DNA from: Lichenostomus cassidix
Taxonomy: Eukaryota; Chordata; Aves; Passeriformes; Meliphagidae
Assembly (NCBI GenBank): GCA_008360975.2
Contig: CM039203.1
Span: 310,001-374,000 of the forward strand
Length of the DNA: 64,000 nt
Direction: 5' to 3'
Of this stretch, positions 1 to 11,608 are shown in pieces. How positions within the stretch are numbered: the stretch's first letter is position 1; every line of letters starts with the position of its first letter. Under the pieces are notes generated by a model that was given only the letters and a program-made list of their open reading frames with translations, was not told where the DNA came from and searched no databases. A program made the translations under genes and the position numbers.

Positions 1-2165
1 TGCAGCATCTGCTGGGAGCCTGGGAAGGGTTGGCCCTGCCAGATGTGTGAGCACAGCTGGGGTGAGGCTATGCCCACGTCTCTTAACTCATATTTTAACC
101 CCGGAGTTTGGCTGTTGGTCCCCCCTGAGCCTCTCCTGCACATCCCTGGCATGGGGGTGGCTGCTCAGCACTCAGGCGCCTTGGATGGATTTGACTCTTT
201 TTTATAGCTCTACTTTCTGCATCTTTCTCCACCAAAAAAGGGAGCAGGCTGGCCCCTGCTGTATCTTCCCGCCCTGTGCCGCCTGCTCCATCATCCCCCA
301 AAGGCCTGGAGCAGCTGGGAAGGTCTCTGGACTTGCTGGAGTGCTGGGAGAGCAACCAGCACTGGCAGGGTTGGGGTCGTGGCTTCCTCCAGCCCATGCT
401 CCGCCTTGGCATCCCTCATCGATCCTGACAGCAGGGAACCTGACACAGGTAGGAGCCAAAGGATGCAATTCCCACCTGGGAAGGGGGCTCATGGAGCAGC
501 CACACACTGGGCAATGGACACTGTGGTGGCAGCAGGGGACAGGGCTGTGAGGGTGACTTTCAGGGTGGTGGGGACAAGGGTGCAGTGAGAGCTCAGCTCC
601 CACAGCTCCTGAATTGCTGGTAATGGGGGAATGCCTTGGCCTGGGTTGTGGTGGCTTTTGATGTCGTGTTGTCACTATGGGTCACTGCAGCTCCTGAACC
701 CTGTGCATCCCCCGATCAATCTGGGAAGCTCATCAGCTCCAGCACAGCCCTGCCACGAGCTGGGAAGGGGGGCTGCAGCCCTGTGCCCACCCCCACCGCC
801 AGCCATGGGGGGCTGGAGCCTGTGGAGGGGTCCCAGCAGATCTGAATGGTGCTGCCTTTGTGCCCTGCACACCCTGGTGTGTCACTCTGTCCCCAGGGGA
901 AGTGACAGGGCCCCCCGGGGGTGGGAGGAACTAGAAGGGTTTGCACACTGTGGAGAAGCTCCCTCTGAAGACATCAGCAGGGGAGGCACGAGGGAGAGAA
1001 AAGCTGTTTCAGCTGCCATGTGATGTTGACATAAGAATCACCAGGTAAAAACTGCCCCTGAATACAGCAGAGCTGGGAATTACAGGATTTTTCACTGCTG
1101 GGGGAGGTAGGCTCGGGAATTATCCCCTGGCTGAGGACGCTCAGCTCAGCCCTGGGGCACAATTGATCCACCCGCTGGCTTAATCTCAGTGGGGACAAAG
1201 GGAGCCGAAAATTCCCCATCGCCAGGACTGAGCCCAGCCCTGGGAGAGCAAGAGACAATCTGTGGGTCCTTCAGCCCCCCCACAGCCCCATCTCCCCTCA
1301 CCACTTGCTGACACAGCCCCTTCCCAGCGCTCAGCCAAGGGAAACCTTTATTTCCATTGCAATAAACAGTCCCAGCCCTCAGGGCTGCCACCAGATCCCC
1401 GAACCCAAGGTGAAGCAGAGCCTGGGGGCCCAACAGATCCCACAGCGCCCAGCCGGCCCGGCTGCCCCTCAGCCCTGGGCTCTGCCACATCCTGGCGCGT
1501 CTGCGGATGCACAAATGCCTGTGAGAAACCTGCTGCTCCCTGACCGGGGTGGGCAGGGCACGGGGGGCTCTGGGGGCACAGAGGCTGCTACCGGAGGGGC
1601 TGAGCTGCCCTAATTAGCTCTGCCATCGTTAACCCTGCCTTCCCTGCGACCAGCAGGCAGCTCGGGCAGCAAGCATGGGTGTCCCAGATCCTGTGTGAGC
1701 AGTGACTTTCAGAGCATGGGGATCTCAGTGTGGGGGTGCTGGGCACAGCTCCCCAGTGCCCCTTTCAATAGGGGAGGGGCTGGGGGGCAGAGATGGAGGC
1801 AGAGATACCATTCCTGCTGGATGGAGGGCCCAGGTCGCAGCCCCTTGGATGGACACCCACCCTGGGAATGAGTCCTCACCATCCCTGGGTGAGGAGACAT
1901 GTCAGATGTCACCAGGAGAGCTGGATGCAGCCCTGTGCCCGCTAGGGCTGTGAGGATGAGGATGGCCAGGGCCCTCGGTGCTGCACCCCCCGGGCCAGCT
2001 CCTGCTAACAGGATGTGATGGCTGGGGGAAGCGCTGTCACTCGGCATCTCTGATCCGGGAGCAGGGAACGGAGCGGGGGGACAGCCCTGATGGGATTCGG
2101 GGACTTCAGCCTGCTCTGTCCCCTCAGGAAACACCATCCCACCCCCTTCCCAGCATCAAACATCC
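1..2165. other. intergenic, no gene recognised
   Basis: I see no exon with a recognisable protein and no transposon end in this stretch. It is GC-rich with scattered short open frames of low-complexity composition. By synteny with human 1p36.11 it should lie between GPR3 and WASF2. That is inference, because no WASF2 exon is visible. Confidence 0.6.
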
Positions 2166-2186
2166 ACACCTCTTATCACAAATTAA

Positions 2187-2192
2187 TTTATT
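2187..2192 (-). terminator. candidate GPR3 polyadenylation signal
   Basis: TTTATT on the plus strand reads AATAAA on the minus strand, downstream of the GPR3 stop. The roughly 870 bases between it and the stop would be the 3' UTR. That UTR includes an AT-rich block at about 2575-2900 and a degenerate GGGGATCCCC-type repeat at about 2245-2340. No other canonical minus-strand hexamer was noticed in between. Confidence 0.5.
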
Positions 2193-3064
2193 CCCCTCTC
2201 AGAGTTGTAAACAAGAAGCAGCCCCCCCCACCCTGACCCTGCTCTGCAGCACCCACCGAGGGGTCCCCAAACAGAAGGGTCCCTATCCTGAGGGATCCCC
2301 ATCCTCAGGGGATCTCCGTCCCCAGGGGTTCCCTTCACAAGGGGCTTTTCACATCCATCACCGCAGCCCAGAACTGTGCAAATCCAGTCCCAGTGCAAAG
2401 AAAGGCTTTGGCGGGGGGAGCCCTGGGTGCCGTGAGGGGGGGTGGCAGCACACGGGGGACCCCAAAACTTGTGGGTTTTGGGGTGCAGAGCCTCTGGCAG
2501 CCCCCCCTCCTGAAGGCAGCGAGCACTAGAGGGCAGCAGGGCCCAGCGCTGGGCGGTGGGAGGGAGGCACGGAAATCAAATTAAATAATAATTAAAAAAC
2601 AATAAATAAATGGATGGACAGCTGGGAGAAGGGGGGGGGGGACAGAGTCCACTCCTCTGGAAACGAATTTCTCCCCCCTTCCCCAAACGTATAAAATATA
2701 TTTTAGTTATCTGAGGTAAATAACAAGGTTGTAAAAAAATCAAGAGGGGGACAAACATTCCTGGTGTTGCCCCACCTTTAAAAAAATAAAGCATCATAAA
2801 TAGTTTTAAAGAAAATATGAGGATCACACCCCTCTCTCACACATAAATATAGATTATATTATGGATATAAAATATGTTTTTCTCTCTATTCAAAAAGTGG
2901 AAAAATAGAGGAAAAGAAGGGGTTGTGCCCAAAAACAATGAGGCTCGGAACAGCTGCTTGATTCCAATAGCTCCTGCAAAGTGCCTCTGGGAATGAAACG
3001 GGGGAATCAAAGCAAATCCCCTGGCTACAATCGGTACGTGAAAGGTGCAGGGAGGGAGGGCACG
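2193..3064 (-). other. GPR3: GPR3 3' UTR (inferred)
   Basis: This is the non-coding stretch between the GPR3 stop codon and the nearest minus-strand AATAAA. It is unusually AT-rich for this locus at 2575-2900, with several minus-strand AUUUA-like pentamers. This would be consistent with an unstable, regulated mRNA. The UTR assignment is inferred from position only. Confidence 0.5.
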
Positions 3065-4051
3065 TCAGACGTCACTGGGGGAGCGGGAGCGGAAAGGCAG
3101 CGTGGAGGAGAAGCACCCGCAGCACACAGCCCACAGCACTTTCTGGATCTCCTGGTTCCTGAAGGCGTAAATGACGGGATTGAGCATGGAGTTGTAGGTG
3201 GCGGGGAGCAGGGTGACGTAGGTGTAGAGGGCCGGGTAGCTGTAATCCCCCAGCAGGCCATACACGGCGAAGGGCAGCCAGCAGGACGCGAAGGTGCCCA
3301 GGATGATGGCCAGGGTGGCGATGCCTTTCCGGGTGGTGACATAGTGGGAGCTGGCCAGGAAGTGCCTCTGCACGGCGATCTGGTGGGCGTGCCGACACAC
3401 GATCCTACAGATCTGCACGTACAGCTGGAGCATCACCGCAAACACCATGAAGAAGGAGACGGAGAGGATGATGAGGTGGTTCTTCACCAGTGGTTTGACG
3501 ATGCTGCAGGAGGAAGGCTCCTTCAGGCAGTTCCAGCCCATGACAGGCAGCAGCCCGTAGCAGATGGAGGCTCCCCAGGTGAGGATCAACATGATGTAAG
3601 TCCTGGTGACCGTCCTCTCTGAGTAGTAGGTCAGGGCGTTGTAGAGGGACAGGTAGCGGTCGATGGTGATGGTCAGCAGGCTGCTGACGCTGGCCGTGAA
3701 GGAGGTGACCAGGAGTCCCACGGTGAGCAGGCTGACCGCTTCCGACGGGATGAAGTACACAAAGGCAAAGTGCAGGATCAGCCCCAAACCTGCCAGGAGG
3801 TCAGCTGTGGCCAAGCTGCCGATCAGGAGGAACATCGGGGCACGGAATGCTGGGGTGTAGAAGATGACCACCACCACGATGGCGTTCTCACAGGAGATGA
3901 TGGTCCCCGAGATGCAGAGGACGACATCCCATGGGTTCAAGGCAAGGGGTCGCACCATGGACTCCAGATCCAAGGAGTTGCCACTGCTGTTCCTGGCTGA
4001 GAACCAGCCATGCTGGCCTTCGCTGGAGTTGGGGGGTCCTTTCTCCATCAT
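3065..4051 (-). CDS. GPR3: G-protein coupled receptor 3 (constitutive Gs receptor)
   Basis: A single intronless coding exon of 328 aa, closely matching the GPR3/6/12 orphan class A receptors. These signal constitutively through Gs, raising cAMP at the plasma membrane and endosomes, and GPR3 is known for holding oocytes in meiotic arrest. Seven hydrophobic segments are visible. Two N-glycosylation sequons lie in the N-terminus (Asn8, Asn21). The DRY motif ends TM3 in the context TIDRYLSLYNALTYYSE, CWLP lies in TM6 and NPVIY in TM7. The tail ends PFRSRSPSDV, which is diagnostic of GPR3 over GPR6 or GPR12. Length matches the human protein (330 aa). The start is the first of two adjacent ATG codons; a splice acceptor (TCTTGCAG) lies 16 bases upstream, so the ORF sits entirely in exon 2. 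Head-to-head neighbour of CD164L2, as in human. Confidence 0.97.
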   Translation of the reverse strand: MMEKGPPNSSEGQHGWFSARNSSGNSLDLESMVRPLALNPWDVVLCISGTIISCENAIVVVVIFYTPAFRAPMFLLIGSLATADLLAGLGLILHFAFVYFIPSEAVSLLTVGLLVTSFTASVSSLLTITIDRYLSLYNALTYYSERTVTRTYIMLILTWGASICYGLLPVMGWNCLKEPSSCSIVKPLVKNHLIILSVSFFMVFAVMLQLYVQICRIVCRHAHQIAVQRHFLASSHYVTTRKGIATLAIILGTFASCWLPFAVYGLLGDYSYPALYTYVTLLPATYNSMLNPVIYAFRNQEIQKVLWAVCCGCFSSTLPFRSRSPSDV

Positions 4052-4067
4052 GATGGCAGAGGGTGAC

Positions 4068-4689
4068 CTGCAAGAGCAGCCTCCTCAGCACCCATTGCCT
4101 ACGAGCTGTCCCTGTGCCCCCCAGACGGGGAGAGCCCTGCCTCCCCCCAAAAGTTGTCTGCAGGCAGGTGGGCAGAGCAGTGGATGTTGAGGGAGTGCTC
4201 ACTGTTTGCTCCAATGGGATTTTTCTGGATGAGATGGCTTATTTTAAAATAAATAGGTGAACAAAGGGGAGGGGACACACACACAGCACCCCTTCTCCTG
4301 CTTGCCTTAGCTGCTGGGGATTGGGCTCTGCATGATTTTGATGGATATCCAGGGGAGCAGGACTAGCGGTTGCAATCACCTTCACCCCCTCCCCCCGAGA
4401 GGACTTCGGGGCCAAAGCGAGGGGATCCCAAGCAGCAGGTGAAGAGGGTGACCCTGTTCTCCCCCGACCGGCACTCCAGTGGGAACAAACGCCCTCCTAA
4501 GCCCACCATGCGGCCCCCAGCCGGGGCATCCCTTCTTACGGTGGGGATCTACCCCTCCCCGGCTGGCAGCACAGCCCCTGGCCGGGCTTTGGGGGGCACG
4601 GCCGCCCCTCGCCGCCCTTCCCATAGCGCCGCGCTCTGCCGGTGCCCACCCCGTCCCCCCCGGTGCCGGTGCCGGTGCCGGGCACTCAC
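4068..4689 (-). other. GPR3: GPR3 intron 1 (5' UTR intron)
   Basis: Bounded on the minus strand by a donor GGCAG|GTGAGT (exon 1 ends at 4690) and an acceptor TCTTGCAG (exon 2 starts at 4067). GPR3 having a noncoding first exon is known in mammals. No other feature was seen inside. Confidence 0.7.
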
Positions 4690-4740
4690 CTGCCGGGATG
4701 CCGGGCCCGCGCTGCTGTGCTGGGCTGCCCGGCTGGGCCC
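4690..4740 (-). other. GPR3: GPR3 noncoding exon 1 (approximate 5' end)
   Basis: The donor is directly visible at 4690/4689. The 5' end is inferred as about 25-30 bases downstream of the TATA-like element at 4763-4767, so its coordinate is approximate. Confidence 0.5.
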
Positions 4741-4762
4741 CCGCTGCCATGGACCCGCCGAG

Positions 4763-4869
4763 TTATAGTGGCCGAGCGGGGCCGGGGGGGCTCGGGGGGT
4801 TCGGGGTGACTCACAGCCCCCCCAGCCCCGCTCGCCCCGCTGTGACGTCAATGGCGCGCCGGAGCCAAT
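4763..4869 (-). promoter_or_regulatory. GPR3: GPR3 core promoter: CCAAT, CRE, AP-1, TATA-like
   Basis: Reading the minus strand toward the gene: a CCAAT-box motif at 4865-4869 (CCAAT as written on the plus strand), a full palindromic CRE TGACGTCA at 4843-4850, an AP-1 consensus TGACTCA at 4807-4813 (palindromic core) and a TATA-like CTATAACT at about 4763-4767. Order and spacing suit a focused promoter feeding exon 1. Just upstream is an alternating CG tract (4893-4905). All motifs are seen in the sequence; activity is inferred. Confidence 0.65.
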
Positions 4870-5307
4870 CAGCGCCCGGGCTGGGAGCGCGGGCGCGCGC
4901 GCGCCGCATAGTAATCGCAGCTCATTCATAAAAACAGCCCCCCCACCCCCGGCGCGCCACTGCTTCACGCCCCCCACTCCCAAAAATCCCACGCCACCCA
5001 TGGGACGCCCGACGAGCCCGGGTCACCGCCGGGCTGCAGGGGACAGGAGGGGGTGTTGACCCGCTCCCTCTCCCCGCAATGCGGAGGTTTGAGGGCTCCG
5101 CTTTGAAGGGGGCGGCCCGGGGTTTGGGGGGGGTCGAGGTCCTCTCCTGACCCCGCACAGCTGGGGTGCGCAGCCCCCTTCCCACTCCTGGTGGGTCCCC
5201 GCCGTCCGGCTTTCCCATGCGGGACTGAATAATTCATGGCTAGGAGAAGCGGGAATGCCCGGCCGGGGGGGCTGCGGGCAGGGCTGACGGGGAGCCCTTC
5301 CCCCGGA

Positions 5308-5331
5308 GAGGAGGAGGAGGAGGAGGAGGAG
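5308..5331 (+). repeat. GAG trinucleotide microsatellite
   Basis: About eight uninterrupted GAG units in GC-rich DNA between the GPR3 and CD164L2 promoters. Confidence 0.85.
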
Positions 5332-5811
5332 GGAGAAGGCTGCGCCCCTCGAGACTCTTCCCCCGCGCCGGTTCCTCGAAGCCCAGCGCGCTTCCCCGGC
5401 GATTTGTCGCCGCCGAGGAGAGAGGAGGGTCCCGCGGTGCCCGGACCGTGCTGCGGGGCTGCCGGGACCCCGCGGGGGTCGGGAGTCGCCAGCTGTCCAT
5501 GGCATGGCATGGGCATCCCCTTCGGAGCCCGGGCAGGGACCTGGGGGCTCGGCCCGGTTCGGTTCGGCCCAATCTGGAGCTGTTCGCGTTGCTGAACGCC
5601 AGGAGCCTCCCCGGGGGATCCTCTGAAACGCCGGGAAGGGTTCAAGTGTCCCGGGCACGGGGCTGGGGCGGGGAGTGTGCGCGGGACGGGGGGCAGCGTG
5701 CAGTGAGTGTGCAGTGAGTGTGCAGAGAGTGCTGTGCGTGCAGCATGTGCAGTGTTTGCAGGCTGTGCAGGGTGCTCTGTGCACAGGCAGAGTGCAGGGC
5801 ACGCGGTGTGC

Positions 5812-6015
5812 GCAGGTGTGTGCAGGTGTGTAGGATGTGCAGGTGTGTAGGATGTGCAGGTGTGTAGGATGTGCAGGTGTGGGGTGCAGGGTGTGCACAG
5901 TGTGTGCAGTGTGTGCAGCTATGTACAGGTGAGTGCAGCTGTATTCAGGTGTGTGGTGCAGGATGTGCAGGTATGTACAGGTGTGTCCAGGTGTGCGCAG
6001 GTGTGCACAGGGGTA
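5812..6015 (+). repeat. GTGCAG minisatellite with 17-bp core
   Basis: Three near-perfect copies of a 17-bp unit (AGGATGTGCAGGTGTGT), with starts at 5832, 5849 and 5866. They sit in a wider degenerate array of GTGTGCAG-type motifs running from about 5700 to 6015, about 250 bp upstream of CD164L2 exon 1. The repeat keeps frames open and creates long spurious ORFs on both strands. Confidence 0.85.
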
Positions 6016-6127
6016 CAGGGCGTACAGCCCCGTGTTTTCCACGGCCGTGGTGTGTGTTTGCGTGGCTGTGTGCGATGGGTGGGTGATGCACCTCGAGAGA
6101 GACCCTCACACCCCCGGGCTGGGCCTA

Positions 6128-6162
6128 CAGGGGCGGGGCGGGGCGGGACGAGGCGGGGCTGC
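6128..6162 (+). promoter_or_regulatory. CD164L2: CD164L2 GC-box promoter region
   Basis: A run of GGGGCGGGG-type Sp1 boxes lies 130-165 bp upstream of the CD164L2 ATG in a CpG-rich stretch. No TATA box is evident. The transcription start is inferred to lie between about 6160 and 6290. Confidence 0.5.
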
Positions 6163-6293
6163 CTCCCCTCCCCCGCCGCCGGGGCCTCCTCCCGCGGGTG
6201 CGCATCTGCTCCGCTCCGCGCTCCCGGGAGATCCGCGGACACACCTCCCGCTGGGACCGTGCCGAGCCGGGCTGAGCCGAGCCGGGCCGGGCC

Positions 6294-9278
<2,985 letters not shown>

Positions 9279-11022
9279 GAGCCCCACGGGGTGGAAGGGG
9301 GACCCAGGCCAAGCCCACCCTTGAAGCCAAGACTGGGGTCACCCTGGGTTGTGTCCTGTCTCGCCGCTGTGTTGTGTCCCATGGCTCTCTGTGCCAGTCT
9401 GTCCTCACCCAGCAGGGGGATTTGGGAGAAGGAGGGGTTTGTGTCCCCCTGTCTGTCCCTTGGCCAGTGTCTGGCTGTCCTGCCATCTCCTCTGTCTGTG
9501 ACAGTCTGCTGAGTCCTGGCTCTGAGCCCCATGGGGAGCGGGAAGGACCCAAATGTGTCTCTCAGAGCTGAGCCAAGTGGTGCTCCATGCTGTGTCTAAC
9601 GTGGGGGGCTGTGCCCCATCTCTCTTTCCTTCCACGCTGCCAGAGAGGACAACCAGTAGGTTCTGGGTGCTGCTGGCACTGGGCAGGGGGTGCCCCCTGC
9701 ACCCCCAGAGCTTCACCCTTCCCTCGCACCTCCCTGCACAGGGGGGTTTGCATGACGGGTGTTTCCCATCTGGCTTTGCTGTTTCCTGTGAGTTGTTAGG
9801 GATGGAAGGGAAGGGGGTGAGTGTCCCCCCTGCCCCCTTTCCGGCACGGAGCCCCTCAGCCCCATACAGCCCCTTCTGCCACCCAGCTGAGGCACCCCCA
9901 GCCCCCTCTGCCGCACAAGAGCAGGGTGCAGCCCCCTCACCCTGAGCGTCCTCGGCAGCACAGGAACTGTGGGGCTCCCTGTTCAGCCCCAGTTTGATCC
10001 CAGTTAGCACCCAGCAGCCCCCTTCCCGCTCTCGGCACCCCCTGCCTCATTTCCTCCCCACAGCCTCGAGGGGATGTCCCCGTGGGGCTGGGGACATCCC
10101 CTCCTCCCCTCGTGGATTCTTGGATTCTTGCTTTTCCTTCCAGCATTTTGGCTGGAGTACCCAACCCTGCCCTGTCCCTCCCCAGCCCCCCGTGCCGGCT
10201 GCAGGAGCAGAGCCAGGGCCTTGCTGTGTGCTTTTGCTGTGCCTCTGTGTGCTCTGGGTGTCTTGGGGGGTTCCCTCTCCCCCATCCTCTTTCTGTGTGC
10301 TGTTTTGGGGAGGGGGCTGAGTGTCGTGTGCTGTGGGTGACACTTGTAGCTCAGGCTACCCCCATTAAACTCTGCGAGGTGTCTGTGTGGCGTCTGGGGG
10401 ATTCCTGTGGCCAGGGGGTGCAGGGGATGCCTCCTCCTTCCTCTGCAGGGGGGTCCAGTGCAGTCCAAGCCTTCCCCACAGTGTGTGGGCACTGGGACAC
10501 CCCTGTCCCTGGGGGCTGCAAGGGGCTGCGACCCCCAGGGTGGAGCCCCTGGCACCTTTCCTGCTACGTCTCTTCTCTGTCCTATGCACCAGGATCTGAG
10601 GTCCCTGCGCCCCCAGGCCAGGGGTGGACACTGCCCTGTCCTCCCCGGGTGAAGAGGCCACTGCTGCCAGTGTCACCCTGACCGCAGCTGGACTGTCCCC
10701 CCTCCACACCACGACTATGCAAAGCTGGGGACACCAGGGTGGGACACATCACCCAGGCCTGACCCCTGTCCCCGGTGCAGTGCCTGGGGACACTCTGGGG
10801 CTTTGCACCTTCCAGCTGCTCCCAGGGGATGTGGGTGGGCAGGGGGAGCTCACCCAGCCCTGAATGCCACCTTGGGCCCCACCTTGTGCTTGCCAGGCAC
10901 CCAAGGGACCCAGGGCGTCCAGGAATCAGAGGACATGTGGCCATCGGTGGCAGTGGGGGACCGTTTGCTGACCCCACCCCCTGCCGGGCAGAGCCCAAGC
11001 TGGCACAAGGGGCACAGAAACC
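9279..11022 (+). other. CD164L2: CD164L2 3' UTR / downstream region
   Basis: No coding exon was recognised. Two plus-strand polyadenylation signals followed by GU-rich DNA lie here or at its end (10364 and 11023), so most of the stretch is probably 3' UTR of up to 1.75 kb. In human, MAP3K6 and FCN3 would occupy this interval; neither is visible. Confidence 0.55.
10364..10369 (+). terminator. CD164L2: candidate CD164L2 proximal poly(A) signal (ATTAAA)
   Basis: ATTAAA is followed within 20 bases by a GU-rich element (GAGGTGTCTGTGTGG), the usual arrangement of a cleavage site. Confidence 0.55.
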
Positions 11023-11028
11023 AATAAA
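11023..11028 (+). terminator. CD164L2: candidate CD164L2 distal poly(A) signal (AATAAA)
   Basis: Canonical AATAAA is followed by a TGTTGTCTGTGTC GU-rich element about 20 bases downstream. This is the stronger of the two candidate ends for the plus-strand transcript. Confidence 0.6.
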
Positions 11029-11608
11029 GGATTTTCCTGTAATTCCTGTTGTCTGTGTCATTGTCACCCCTCACCTGTCACCCCCAGAGTCCCAGCAGGG
11101 GTTGCTGTCCCGGGAGATTTTGGTTGCAAATGAAATCTTTGGAGATTTGGCTGTTCCTGCCCACAGGGTGGTGTTGGTGGGTGGTCCCACGTGACTCCAG
11201 TCCCCCGAGTGACCAGGGGAGGAGAACCAGTGGGGTGTCCCAGTGGAACAGGGCAGCCCGGTGTGACATCCTGGTGTGAGAGTGACTCCCCACCCAGGGC
11301 TGTGACAAGGCCACTGCGCTGCCACCCCTGGGGCTGGGAAAACAATGACGGAGGGCACATGATGAAAGCAGTAGGAGGGAGCAGCTCCAGCCCCACAGCA
11401 GACAGAGAAGCCAGGGTATGGTGGCCAGAGAAATAAATAGCCACTAGATGTGCCCACAGCAATAAAAAGCTGCCAGATGTGCCCTCTGGTGCCACTTCAT
11501 TGCTGCTGGAAGGGAGGGCACAGACCCAGCCCGCAGTGATGCTCCAGGTCTCCATCCCCCAGGCCCCACAGTCCTGCTGGCACCAGGTGGTCCATGGTAG
11601 ATGGGGGG

